Part shown: positions 18,514-27,233 of the stretch, one piece after another | How the letters are laid out: every line of letters begins with the position of its first letter | Numbering within the stretch: position 1 is the stretch's first letter | Assembly (NCBI GenBank): GCA_002451465.1 | Contig: DKCJ01000020.1 | Location: 1 to 52,714, forward strand | Reading direction: 5' to 3' | DNA length: 52,714 nucleotides | Source of the DNA: Caryophanales bacterium UBA6877 | GTDB lineage: Bacteria; Bacillota_I; Bacilli_A; RFN20; CAG-826 | Notes under the pieces: generated by a model | Seen by the model: only the letters and a program-made list of their open reading frames with translations | What the model was told of the DNA's origin: nothing | The model's database searches: none | Translations under genes and position numbers: made by a program

Positions 18514-19863
18514 ATGGATTTATTAAATGGTAATTTAAAACGTATTTATTTTAAGTATTTATTAGCAGCATTTGGTAGTTCAATTGTAGTTTGCATTTAT
18601 AGTTTAGTAGATGTTGCGATGGTTGGGCAATATCATGGTTCAGTTGGAACAAGTGCTTTAGCAATTGTTTCTCCAATATGGAGTATTATTTATGCAATTG
18701 GACTATTATTTGGTATAGGTGGTTCAATTATGTTTTCTTATATCAAAGGGAAAACTAATGATATTAAGTTAGCTAATAAATATTTTACTTCATCAATATT
18801 TTATGGATTAGTGTTTTCTATTTTGGTAACCATATTAATAATTGTTTTTGAAGACAATTTATTGTACTTTTTCGGTGTTAGTGAAGAATTATTGCCTTAT
18901 TGTAAAGCTTATTTAAAGTATATTAAATTTACTCTTCCTTTCTTTGTTTTCAGTCAACTTTTAACTGTTTATTTAAGAAATGATGATGATCCAACACTTG
19001 CTGTAATTGCAATAGTAGGTGCTGGTGTATTTAATATGGTAGGTGATTATTTATTAGTTTTTGTTTGTGATATGGGTATTGAAGGTGCAGGAATTGCCAC
19101 GATGCTTGGGGCAATTATTTCGTTTTCATTAACGTTAATACATTTTTTAAAGAAGAAAAATACACTTAAACTTGTTTTTGATAAGACTATATTTGGCTTA
19201 GTGTTTGATATTTTTAAACATGGTTTCCCTTCATTTATTGTTGACCTTGCAATTGGCATATTATCTATTATCTTTAATAACCAGATTATGAAATATTTAA
19301 ATCAAGATGCACTCTCAATATATGGCGTAATTGTTAATATTTCAATTTTTGTACAATGCAGTGGATATGGTGTAGGTCAAGGTTCTCAACCAATTTTATC
19401 TAAGAATTTTGGTGCAAATAAACTTGATAGAGTAGTGACAATTAATAAATATGCTTCAATTACTACATTTATAGTTAGTTTAATATTTGTTATTATTGCA
19501 GTTTTAATACCAGATAAAATAATTACAATATTTATGAAACCAAGTGCTGGGGTTTTAAAAATTGCCCCATTTATATTTAGAACTTACGCCGTTTCTTATC
19601 TTTTATTTGTTTTTAATATTTATTCGACATATTTTTTCCAATCTATATTAAAAAGTAAGATTTCGCTTGTTATTTCTCTTTCAAGATCTTTAGTAGTTAG
19701 TGGTCTATTTGCTTTAATATTACCTTTAATAAATAAAGATGCTTTATGGTTTACAATGCCTTTAACTGAACTTGTAACCTTCTTATTTGCAAGCATTATG
19801 ATGCTTAAATCGCTAAAAAATATAAATGAACAATATAAAAGGAGTTTAGATCATGTTAATTAA
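18514..19863 (+). CDS. MATE-family efflux transporter
   Basis: A 449-residue polytopic membrane protein with about 12 helices and the two-bundle MATE layout. Typical segments are SLVDVAMVGQYHG near residue 30, the ISPIWS-like loop around 50, and CSGYGVGQGSQPILSKNFGA near 290, the conserved start of the second bundle. MATE proteins export drugs or metabolites in exchange for Na+ or H+. No Shine-Dalgarno site precedes the ATG. Its 3' end overlaps the cupin gene by 11 bases, and the cupin ribosome site AAAGGAG lies in this gene, so they are one operon. Substrate unknown. Confidence 0.9.
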   Translation: MDLLNGNLKRIYFKYLLAAFGSSIVVCIYSLVDVAMVGQYHGSVGTSALAIVSPIWSIIYAIGLLFGIGGSIMFSYIKGKTNDIKLANKYFTSSIFYGLVFSILVTILIIVFEDNLLYFFGVSEELLPYCKAYLKYIKFTLPFFVFSQLLTVYLRNDDDPTLAVIAIVGAGVFNMVGDYLLVFVCDMGIEGAGIATMLGAIISFSLTLIHFLKKKNTLKLVFDKTIFGLVFDIFKHGFPSFIVDLAIGILSIIFNNQIMKYLNQDALSIYGVIVNISIFVQCSGYGVGQGSQPILSKNFGANKLDRVVTINKYASITTFIVSLIFVIIAVLIPDKIITIFMKPSAGVLKIAPFIFRTYAVSYLLFVFNIYSTYFFQSILKSKISLVISLSRSLVVSGLFALILPLINKDALWFTMPLTELVTFLFASIMMLKSLKNINEQYKRSLDHVN

Positions 19864-20179
19864 TTTTGATAATATTAAAGAAACAGAAGTTAAAAATTTT
19901 CATAATGGTGATAAAGTAATTTATTTTAAGACATATGAAGATAATGATTTTAAAATTATGAAATCAATAATGGTGCCTGGTTCATCAAATGGTTTACATG
20001 AACATATAGATAACGCAGAAATAATTTATGTAATAAGCGGAAAAGGTTATGCAATTGTTGATGGAGAAAAAGAAATTTTAGTGCCTGGCGTCGTAACTTA
20101 TTGTAAAAAAGGCTCAAGTCACGCAATTTTCAATGATGGAGGCGAAGATTTAGTTTGTTTTAATGTTGTAAATAAATAG
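19853..20179 (+). CDS. Small single-domain cupin
   Basis: A 108-residue protein that is nearly all one cupin_2 barrel. The first cupin motif is GLHEHIDNAEIIYVISGKG (His-x-His and Glu), the second PGVVTYCKKGSSHAIFN (with the terminal His). The metal ligands are therefore present. Single cupins of this size bind small molecules or catalyse simple isomerisation or oxidation; nothing in the sequence tells the substrate. It overlaps the end of the MATE gene, which suggests it modifies or senses what that transporter handles. No terminator with a good stem is visible in the 43 bases before nrdG. Confidence 0.85.
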   Translation: MLINFDNIKETEVKNFHNGDKVIYFKTYEDNDFKIMKSIMVPGSSNGLHEHIDNAEIIYVISGKGYAIVDGEKEILVPGVVTYCKKGSSHAIFNDGGEDLVCFNVVNK

Positions 20180-20222
20180 ATTATTTTTTGCTTTTTTATC
20201 TATTTTTATATATTATAAATAT

Positions 20223-20930
20223 ATGGATTTTGCAGGTATTCAAAAAGTATCTTTAGTTGATTTTGAAGGCAAGGTAGCTTGCACACTTTTTACTGCTGGA
20301 TGCAATTTTAGATGTCCTTTTTGTCATAATTCAGAACTTGTTATATATAAAAAAGATGTCACATATATTCCATTTAATGAAATTTTAAATTATTTAGAAA
20401 ATAGAAAAGGGATGCTTGATGCAGTTGTTATAAGTGGTGGAGAACCAACTCTCATGCCTGATTTAAAAGAAAAATTATATGAAATTAAAAAGTTAGGTTA
20501 TTTAATAAAACTTGATACAAATGGTTCTAATCCAGAATTATTAAAAGAATTAGTTTCACTTAATTTGGTTGATTATGTCGCAATGGATATTAAAAATTCT
20601 TTAAATGCTTATAATAAAACAATCGGTTTAGAAAATTTTAACGATTCTTCAATATTAGAATCAATTAATTACCTATTAAATGGTGATGTTGATTATGAAT
20701 TTAGAACAACTTTAGTAAGAGAATTTCATGATGAAGATGAAATAAGAGAAATTGCAAAGATTATTTCTGGAGCTAAAAGATATTATTTACAAAAATTTAA
20801 AAATAGTGAGCAATGCATCAATCATAATTTACATGAAGTTCCTCTAAAAGAAGCTCTTCGTTATAAAAATATTTTATTACCTTACATTAATAAAGTTGAG
20901 CTTCGAGGATATGATATTGAAGAAAAATAA
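20223..20930 (+). CDS. nrdG: Anaerobic ribonucleotide reductase activating enzyme (radical SAM)
   Basis: A 235-residue radical SAM protein. The iron-sulfur motif CNFRCPFC (C-x3-C-x2-C) is at about residues 27-34, followed by the GGEPTLMPDL SAM-binding segment near 80 and a DTNGSNPELL segment near 100. It matches the NrdG2-type activases, which use SAM and a [4Fe-4S] cluster to place a glycyl radical on class III ribonucleotide reductase. Its target, NrdD, is encoded on the opposite strand just beyond trxB, with a shared bidirectional terminator between. No Shine-Dalgarno is visible; a TATATT box at 20209-20214 lies 8 bases before ATG, another candidate short-leader gene. Confidence is high for the family. 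Confidence 0.9.
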   Translation: MDFAGIQKVSLVDFEGKVACTLFTAGCNFRCPFCHNSELVIYKKDVTYIPFNEILNYLENRKGMLDAVVISGGEPTLMPDLKEKLYEIKKLGYLIKLDTNGSNPELLKELVSLNLVDYVAMDIKNSLNAYNKTIGLENFNDSSILESINYLLNGDVDYEFRTTLVREFHDEDEIREIAKIISGAKRYYLQKFKNSEQCINHNLHEVPLKEALRYKNILLPYINKVELRGYDIEEK

Positions 20931-20961
20931 AACACCTACTGGATTAACAGTAGGTGTTTTT
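20931..20961. terminator. Bidirectional terminator between nrdG and trxB
   Basis: AACACCTACT (20931-20940) pairs with AGTAGGTGTT (20949-20958) across an 8-base loop, with an A-run before and a T-run after. It serves both convergent genes. Confidence 0.9.
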
Positions 20962-21864
20962 CTAATTTAATTTTTTTGATATTTCAACTGCAGCAATAGC
21001 TCCATCACTTATTGCTGTAACAACTTGTCGAACATCTTTTACTCGACAATCACCAACCGCGTAAACGTTAGGTGTCTTAGTTTCCATTTTTTCGTTTGTT
21101 ATTATAAAACCTCTAGAATCTAAATCTACGAGATTTTTAAATTGGTCATTTTGTGGAATTTGACCAATTGCTATAAAAACACCTTTACATGGAATAATTT
21201 TTTCTTCAGAAGTTTTAGTGTTTTTAAAAGTTAAACTTTCAATTTCATTTTCGCCATTAAAACTAACTAAAGATAAATTATGTTCAACATGAATGTTGTT
21301 TTTAGTTTTTAATGCATCAATTAACTTTCTTTCGCCAAAAAATTTATCAAATAATGTACAAATTGTGACATTTTTACAATAATTACAAAGATTTAAAGCA
21401 TATTGAAGAGCAGTATTTGCGTCACCTACAACAACAACATCTTCATTTTTAAAGAAAGCTCCATCACATGTAGCGCAATATGAGATACCTTTACCAGTTA
21501 ATTCTTTTTCATGAGGTAAACCCATTTCTTTATGCTTACAACCAGTTGCAAGAATAATTGTTTTTCCTTCATATTGGTTATAGTTTGTATGAACTATAAA
21601 TTTATCTTCATTTCTAATTATATTTAAAACGTCTTCAAGTTCAAATTGTGCACCTAAATCCATTACTTGATCGAATAAATTATTTGCAAAATCTAAACCA
21701 CTTATTGCTTTTATTGAAGGATAATTTTCAAGACGTGGGGAATTAGCAATTTGTCCACCAAAGTTTTCTTTTTCAAGTATTAAAACTTTCTTATTAGCTC
21801 TTAATAAATAAAGGGCGGCTGTTAAACCAGCTGGGCCGCCACCTATTATTATTGAATCAAACAT
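20962..21864 (-). CDS. trxB: Thioredoxin reductase-like flavoprotein with atypical NADPH site
   Basis: A 300-residue protein with the low-Mr thioredoxin reductase layout. The FAD motif GGGPAG is at 8-13, ATG at 106-108, the redox pair CATC at 130-133 and the second FAD motif VGDCR at 270-274. The pyridine nucleotide domain is unusual: the usual G-x-G-x-x-A reads GDANTA (147-152), and the HRRxxxR motif that holds the NADPH phosphate is replaced by CTLFDKFFGER (169-179). Some clostridial TrxB relatives lacking these motifs take electrons from ferredoxin or flavodoxin, and that is a fair inference here. It follows nrdD by 2 bases, so the operon joins the reductase to its likely substrate, the glutaredoxin-like tail on NrdD. 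Confidence 0.85.
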   Translation of the reverse strand: MFDSIIIGGGPAGLTAALYLLRANKKVLILEKENFGGQIANSPRLENYPSIKAISGLDFANNLFDQVMDLGAQFELEDVLNIIRNEDKFIVHTNYNQYEGKTIILATGCKHKEMGLPHEKELTGKGISYCATCDGAFFKNEDVVVVGDANTALQYALNLCNYCKNVTICTLFDKFFGERKLIDALKTKNNIHVEHNLSLVSFNGENEIESLTFKNTKTSEEKIIPCKGVFIAIGQIPQNDQFKNLVDLDSRGFIITNEKMETKTPNVYAVGDCRVKDVRQVVTAISDGAIAAVEISKKLN

Positions 21865-21866
21865 AA

Positions 21867-24254
21867 TTATGATACCTTACGTGATTCTTCAATATATCCT
21901 TTTATTAAGGAAGCATTTTCATAAACATCATAACTATTTCCATCTGGAACAAGTAGTGTAGGAACTTTTTTAATTCCTAAACGAATAGTTTCATCTTTAT
22001 TTTCTTCAGCGTCAACAACTTTATATTTAACACCTGCTTTATCTAATAACATTTTTGCCATTTTACAATTTGGACAGGTTTTAGTTGAAAATAAAGTAAT
22101 CTCTTTAACGAAGTTTTCGTTATGATCTTCTTTTTCGCTTTCTTCAAGTTTTTCTTGATCTTTGTTTGTGAAATGAGATGCTTCAAGAGTATATTCTTTT
22201 CTTTCTTTAAATTCTTCAGTTTTACCAGCATTCCAGTTTTTAATTGGACGATAATATCCAGTAATACGTGAATAAACTTCAGTTTCTTTACCACATATTG
22301 GGCATTTATAGACTTCACCAGGAATATATCCATGATCTGCGCAAATTGAATAAGTTGGAGACATTGTGAAATATGGAATATGATAATTTTTAGCAATCTT
22401 TCTTACAAGATTCATACAAGCTTGCCAGGAAGGAAGTTTTTCACCAAGGAAAGTATGGAAAACTGTTCCAGAGGTATATAAAGTTTGTAATCTATCTTGA
22501 ATATCAAGGGCGCTAAATATATCTTCGGTATAATTAACAGGTAAATGACTACTATTTGTATAATATGGAGTTTTATCGTTATTTATACCACTTGCTGTAA
22601 TAATATCTGGATATCTTTCTTTATCATGTTTTGCTAAACGATAAGAAGTTGATTCAGCTGGAGTAGCTTCAAGATTATATAAATCACCATATTGTTCTTG
22701 ATAATCACTTAATTTATTACGCATGAAATTTAAAACTTCAACAGCAAAATCTTGAGCTTCTTTATGACTTAAATCTTGTCTAATCCAACGAGCATTTAAG
22801 CAACATTCATTCATACCAACAAGTCCAATAGTAGAAAAGTGGTTATTAAATGTTCCTAAATATCGTTTAGTATATGGATAAAGTCCAGCTTCAAGTAAAG
22901 CAGTGATAGTGTTACGTTTAACTTTAAGTGATCTTGCGCTAATATCCATTAATCTTTCGAGTCTTTGATAGAAATCAGCCTTATCAGTTGCAAGATAACC
23001 AATACGAGGTAAATTAATAGTTACAACACCTATTGAACCGGTTGATTCACCAGATCCAAAGAAACCACCGCCTTTTTTACGTAATTCACGTAAATCGAGT
23101 CTTAAACGGCAGCACATACTTCTAACGTCACTTGGTTCCATATCACTATTAATGTAGTTTGAAAAATATGGAGTACCATATTTTGCGGTCATCTCGAATA
23201 ATAATCTATTATTTTCAGTTTCAGACCAATCAAAATCACGAGTTATTGAGTATGTTGGAATAGGATATTGGAAACCTCTACCATTAGCGTCGCCTTCAAT
23301 CATACATTCAATAAAGGCTTTGTTAACCATATCCATTTCTTTTTTACAATCTTTATATTTAAAGTTTTGTTCAACGCCACCAACAATTGCATTTAAATTT
23401 GCAAGGTCATTTGGACAAACCCAATCTAATGTAATATTTGTAAATGGTGCTTGTGTTCCCCAACGTGATGGAGTATTAACACCAAATATGAATGATTGTA
23501 TGCATTGTTTAACTTCTTTATATGATAAGTTATCTTTTTTAACAAATGGTGCAAGATATGTATCAAAACTTGAGAAAGCTTGAGCTCCAGCCCATTCATT
23601 TTGCATGATACCAAGGAAATTAACCATTTGATTACAAAGAGTTGATAAATGGCTTGCTGGAGCGCTAGAAATCTTTCCAGGGACGCCACCTAAACCTTCT
23701 TTAATAAGTTGTTTTAAACTCCAACCAGCACAATATCCAGTAAGCATGCTTAAATCATGAATATGAATATCAGCATTTTTATGTGCTTCACCAATTTCTG
23801 GATCATAAACTTGGCTTAACCAATAATTAGCAGTAATAGCGCCACTATTTGATAAAATTAAGCCACCAACACTATAAGTAACAGTGGAGTTTTCTTTAAC
23901 TCTCCAGTCAGAAACTTTTAAATAACTATCAACTAATTTTTTATAATCTAAAGTAGTTGAAGCAACATTTCTTAATGAAGTATGTTGTTGTCTATATAAC
24001 ATATAAGCCTTGGCTACTTTAACAAAACCAGCTTGTATAAGGGTAATTTCAACAGCATCTTGTATATCTTCAACTGAGATTACATCTCCTTTAACTTTTT
24101 CTTCAAAATTACTTGTAACTTTTAATGATAATAATTGAATAATTTCATTGGTATAGCTAACATGTTCAGCAATAAAGGCTTTTTCAATTGCTAAAGATAT
24201 TTTGTTTAAATCAAATCCAACTATACTTCCATCTCTTTTTTTAACACTTAACAT
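21867..24254 (-). CDS. nrdD: Anaerobic (class III) ribonucleotide reductase fused to a glutaredoxin-like domain
   Basis: A 795-residue protein. Residues 1-90 form an ATP-cone (VKKRDGSIVGFDLNKI), the allosteric activity site. The catalytic barrel follows, with a finger-loop GMNECCLNA. The C-terminal zinc site (CADHGYI, then CPICG) and the glycyl-radical motif SRITGYYRP (Gly at about 666) are intact. After an acidic/Lys linker (690-715), residues 716-795 form a glutaredoxin/NrdH-like domain with CPNC (727-730) and a KKVPTLLVP cis-Pro motif. NrdD makes dNTPs from NTPs without oxygen. Some class III enzymes use a redoxin instead of formate as reductant; this fusion implies that type. The start has a GGGAGGG ribosome site. 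A T-tailed hairpin lies in its leader at 24281-24321. trxB follows in the same operon. Confidence 0.92.
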   Translation of the reverse strand: MLSVKKRDGSIVGFDLNKISLAIEKAFIAEHVSYTNEIIQLLSLKVTSNFEEKVKGDVISVEDIQDAVEITLIQAGFVKVAKAYMLYRQQHTSLRNVASTTLDYKKLVDSYLKVSDWRVKENSTVTYSVGGLILSNSGAITANYWLSQVYDPEIGEAHKNADIHIHDLSMLTGYCAGWSLKQLIKEGLGGVPGKISSAPASHLSTLCNQMVNFLGIMQNEWAGAQAFSSFDTYLAPFVKKDNLSYKEVKQCIQSFIFGVNTPSRWGTQAPFTNITLDWVCPNDLANLNAIVGGVEQNFKYKDCKKEMDMVNKAFIECMIEGDANGRGFQYPIPTYSITRDFDWSETENNRLLFEMTAKYGTPYFSNYINSDMEPSDVRSMCCRLRLDLRELRKKGGGFFGSGESTGSIGVVTINLPRIGYLATDKADFYQRLERLMDISARSLKVKRNTITALLEAGLYPYTKRYLGTFNNHFSTIGLVGMNECCLNARWIRQDLSHKEAQDFAVEVLNFMRNKLSDYQEQYGDLYNLEATPAESTSYRLAKHDKERYPDIITASGINNDKTPYYTNSSHLPVNYTEDIFSALDIQDRLQTLYTSGTVFHTFLGEKLPSWQACMNLVRKIAKNYHIPYFTMSPTYSICADHGYIPGEVYKCPICGKETEVYSRITGYYRPIKNWNAGKTEEFKERKEYTLEASHFTNKDQEKLEESEKEDHNENFVKEITLFSTKTCPNCKMAKMLLDKAGVKYKVVDAEENKDETIRLGIKKVPTLLVPDGNSYDVYENASLIKGYIEESRKVS

Positions 24255-24280
24255 TGTTTCCCTCCCTTTTTTGACGTAAA

Positions 24281-24321
24281 TAAAAACGAAATTTAGCTTG
24301 TTACTTTCTTTTCAATTTCGT
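24281..24321 (-). promoter_or_regulatory. T-tailed hairpin in the nrdD leader (possible attenuator)
   Basis: On the minus strand ACGAAATT (24321-24314) pairs with AATTTCGT (about 24293-24286), with about 20 bases of loop and a following T-run, ending roughly 20 bases before the nrdD ribosome site. The stem is AT-rich, so the attenuation role is tentative. Confidence 0.35.
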
Positions 24322-24451
24322 ACATATAATTTAAATGAGAAATGAATTAATTAAAACATGAAAATTTAGATTTTTTATTTTCAAAAAATGCATTTAGGTA
24401 AATTTAGTAAAAAACGTTGTAAATAGTACAAAATTAGTAATAATTTTATAT

Positions 24452-24496
24452 AAAAAAATTTGACACTGTATAAATAAAAATATATACAGTGTCAAA
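24452..24496 (-). terminator. Terminator of the ABC transporter operon
   Basis: A 14-bp perfect stem, TTTGACACTGTATA (24459-24472) with TATACAGTGTCAAA (24483-24496), is followed on the minus strand by seven T. It lies about 50 bases after the ATPase gene stop. Confidence 0.85.
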
Positions 24497-24547
24497 ATTA
24501 TATGTGGAAAACTAAATTTTATGAAAATGTTTTCTTTTCTTTGATAA

Positions 24548-25315
24548 TTAAGATTCAGCTAACTCGAATTTTTTATATAAATCATCGACAGTGAGCTTAC
24601 TTTTTTCTTCTTTATTAGCGTCGAGTATTATTTTACCATCACTTATCATTATAAGTCTATTACCAAATTTAAGAGCATCTTTCATGTTATGAGTGACCAT
24701 TAAAGTCGTTAAATTGTTATCTTTTACGATTTTATCAGTTAAATTTAGTATTAATTTAGATGTTTTAGGATCTAAAGCAGCGGTATGTTCATCAAGTAAA
24801 AGTATTTGAGGTTTTTTTAGAGTAGCCATAATAAGTGTTAAAGCTTGTCTTTGACCACCAGAAAGTGAAGAAACTGGTTCACTAAAATTCTTTTCAATTC
24901 CTAAATTTAGAGGTGATAAAATTTTTTCATATTCTTTAAGGTAATTCTTTTTTAAAGCCCAAGATAGTGTTCTTTTTTCTCCTCTTTTTCTTGCTAGAGC
25001 AAGGTTTTCCTCAATTGAAATATCTCCAATTGTTCCAAGAGTTGGATCTTGAAACACTCTACCTATATATTTAGCTCGTTTATTTTCATTTAAATGTGTA
25101 ACATTTATATTATTAAATAAAATTTCGCCACTTGTAGGAGCAAAATATCCACTAATCGTATTTAATAGTGTAGATTTACCTGATCCATTAGAACCGATTA
25201 TTGTAATAAAATCCCCATCATTTATCTTAATATTTATATTTTTAAGAATATGTTTTATATGATTTGTCATGCTTGTTGTTTCAAAGTCTTTATTAATATT
25301 TTTAAGTTCAATCAT
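24548..25315 (-). CDS. ABC transporter ATP-binding subunit (TrpXYZ-type)
   Basis: A 255-residue ABC ATPase: Walker A GSNGSGKST (about 43-51), signature SSLSGGQRQ (about 148-156), Walker B ILLLDEHTAALDP (about 171-183) and switch His in MVTHNMKD. All catalytic residues are intact. Its start overlaps the end of the permease gene by 8 bases. It powers import by the permease and lipoprotein of the same operon. The operon ends in a clear terminator. By family (PF04392 binding protein with a LivH-like permease) the system resembles tryptophan/tyrosine ABC importers; the leader with Tyr codons points to tyrosine. Confidence 0.92.
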   Translation of the reverse strand: MIELKNINKDFETTSMTNHIKHILKNINIKINDGDFITIIGSNGSGKSTLLNTISGYFAPTSGEILFNNINVTHLNENKRAKYIGRVFQDPTLGTIGDISIEENLALARKRGEKRTLSWALKKNYLKEYEKILSPLNLGIEKNFSEPVSSLSGGQRQALTLIMATLKKPQILLLDEHTAALDPKTSKLILNLTDKIVKDNNLTTLMVTHNMKDALKFGNRLIMISDGKIILDANKEEKSKLTVDDLYKKFELAES

Positions 25316-26240
25316 TTTTTGTCTCCTTAATTATTAATTTCTTTGGTTTTAAATGGATTTTTTTAATTAATGGTATTGAAACAATGATTGTAATAATTAT
25401 TGCTTGAATTAAGAAAGTATAATTAGTATTAAATCCTGGGATTGAATAAATAATATCCATAACAAACCAATAGATTAAACTACCAAAGATAATAGATATT
25501 AAACTCTTTTTGAAGGTGAATTTATGTCTAATAAGTATTTCACCTAAAAATACAATAGCAAGACCTATAACAATTGTTCCTTTACCACTATCAACAGCAG
25601 TAGCTTTATTGATTTGTCCCCATAAAGCACCACTTAATGAAATAAAAATATTTGCAATAACCATACCAATAATATAACGAGTATTAATATTTATGCCATT
25701 TGCTTTACTCATAGTTTTATTTTTTCCAACCGCTCTTAAAGATAGACCATATTCAGTCCTAAAAAACCAATAAACAACAAAGAAGACAATTACAACAAAA
25801 AATAATAAAACTATAATTTGTGTTAAAACCTTATGGTTAAATAAATTATTAATTAATGAAAAAATTGTCTCTTTTCCTGTATCTAAAGTAATATTTCCTT
25901 TACTTATTAATACATTAACAGTATATAAGCTAATCATAATAATTATTCCACTTAATAAAGATGGAATTTTTAAATATATATGCAATAAACCATTAATGAA
26001 TCCTATAAAAGCACCAATAACTATTGAAAATAATATAGAAGTAAAAGGATCAATACCAATATTTATAAAAAATAAAGTAGTAATTGCTGATAAAGGAAAA
26101 ACTCCTTCTACGCTTAGATCAGCAATATTTAAGACTCTATAAGTTATAAAAACACCTAGAGAAAATAACGCCCAAATTAAGCCCTGTATCGGTACATCTG
26201 TTAAAAATAAATATAAAATAGCTTCTAAGTTCATAAACAA
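25308..26240 (-). CDS. ABC transporter permease (LivH-like, TrpXYZ-type)
   Basis: A 310-residue polytopic protein with about eight or nine hydrophobic helices. It is of the branched-chain amino acid/sugar permease family (BPD_transp_2). Characteristic segments include VFITYRVLNIADLSVEG near the N-terminus and a central LRAVGKNKTMSKANGIN loop, the site that contacts the ATPase. It forms the membrane channel for the operon's importer. It lies 10 bases after the lipoprotein gene (26251) and its 3' end overlaps the ATPase gene, so the three are co-translated. The substrate is predicted to be tyrosine from the leader only. Confidence 0.9.
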   Translation of the reverse strand: MFMNLEAILYLFLTDVPIQGLIWALFSLGVFITYRVLNIADLSVEGVFPLSAITTLFFINIGIDPFTSILFSIVIGAFIGFINGLLHIYLKIPSLLSGIIIMISLYTVNVLISKGNITLDTGKETIFSLINNLFNHKVLTQIIVLLFFVVIVFFVVYWFFRTEYGLSLRAVGKNKTMSKANGININTRYIIGMVIANIFISLSGALWGQINKATAVDSGKGTIVIGLAIVFLGEILIRHKFTFKKSLISIIFGSLIYWFVMDIIYSIPGFNTNYTFLIQAIIITIIVSIPLIKKIHLKPKKLIIKETKND

Positions 26241-26250
26241 CCTCTTTTAA

Positions 26251-27207
26251 TTAAAGTGATTTTATTTTTTCTGGGATTTCAATTCCTGATTGATTAAAAA
26301 ATTCCTCATTAATTTCTAAAGAAAAACTTTTTGATTTTTCGTATGGTATATCTTTTGCTTCTTTTTCGCCTTTCAATATTTTTGAAGCAATTTCTCCAGT
26401 TTGTTTTCCAAGTTTAAAGTAATCAACTCCAAAGCCTAAAGAACCGCCATTTTTAACAATAGAGGTATCGGCACATACTAAAACCATTTTATTATCAATA
26501 GCTGTTTCTTTAATTAATGAAATATTTTCAGCAATCATGTTGTCAGTTGGAATAAATATTCCATTTACACCCTTACTTACTAAACTTGTTAATGTTGATT
26601 TTAATTGAGTAGTGCTAGTTATTCCAGCATCAACAAAATTTAAATTTAAATCTTTACAAGCACTTTTACATTCATCTTTTTGTATTTGCGAATTTTGTTC
26701 AGCAGAATTATATAAACAAGCGATATTTTTAATAAAATCAAAATAACTAAATAAAGAGACATTCTTTTTTGTATCACCTTCGTCACTTGTGCCAGTTATA
26801 TTTTGATATTCTTTTGTTGGAACAAGTTTTGCACTATTTGGATCAGTTACAGCACTAAAAAGAACTGGGATATCTTTTTCTGTATCAATAGCTTGTGATT
26901 TTAAGCTTTGAGCAGAAGATGTGGATATTCCAAACACTAAATCGCTAGATAAAACTAAAGATTTAGCAATCGTAGATTGTTTAGAAAGATCACCTTCAGG
27001 ATTTTGAATATTAAATTTAACATTTTCTCCATCAATAAAACCATTTTCGTTTAATCCTTCAATAAAACCTTTTCTTGTAAGGTCTAAGGCTTCATGAGAA
27101 GAAATTTGTAAAATACCAATATTTTTTATGTTGGTATTTAAATCTAAACAACTCTCAAGACATAAACTACTAAATAATAACGTCGCAACTAATAACTTCT
27201 TTTTCAT
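26251..27207 (-). CDS. ABC transporter substrate-binding lipoprotein (PF04392-type, predicted tyrosine)
   Basis: A 318-residue lipoprotein with signal peptide and lipobox-like CLESC (Cys20 lipidated; Glu at -2 is unusual). The mature protein has the two-lobe ABC_sub_bind pattern: IGILQISSHEALDLTRKGF at the start, GISTSSAQSL, LFSAVTDPNSAKLV, GTSD, and the second lobe with NGIFIPTDNMIAEN and GGSLGFGVDYFKLGKQTGE. Those blocks are typical of TrpX/YtrF-like binding proteins. It would capture the ligand outside and pass it to the permease. The gene is preceded by a 26-base AT-rich stretch after a leader terminator, so expression depends on read-through of the attenuator at 27234-27401. No other substrate evidence is visible. 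Confidence 0.9.
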   Translation of the reverse strand: MKKKLLVATLLFSSLCLESCLDLNTNIKNIGILQISSHEALDLTRKGFIEGLNENGFIDGENVKFNIQNPEGDLSKQSTIAKSLVLSSDLVFGISTSSAQSLKSQAIDTEKDIPVLFSAVTDPNSAKLVPTKEYQNITGTSDEGDTKKNVSLFSYFDFIKNIACLYNSAEQNSQIQKDECKSACKDLNLNFVDAGITSTTQLKSTLTSLVSKGVNGIFIPTDNMIAENISLIKETAIDNKMVLVCADTSIVKNGGSLGFGVDYFKLGKQTGEIASKILKGEKEAKDIPYEKSKSFSLEINEEFFNQSGIEIPEKIKSL

Positions 27208-27233
27208 AAAATTTTCTTCCTTTCTTATTAAAT

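Noticed and set aside
22043..22396. Minus-strand open frame within nrdD
   Set aside because: It is a shifted frame of the NrdD C-terminal coding region; the NrdD frame carries the glycyl-radical and redoxin motifs.
24459..24496. Inverted repeat resembling an NrdR box pair (ACACTGTATA/TATACAGTGT)
   Set aside because: It is one long hairpin with a T-run on the minus strand directly after the ABC operon, so a terminator explains it better; the spacing does not match NrdR boxes.
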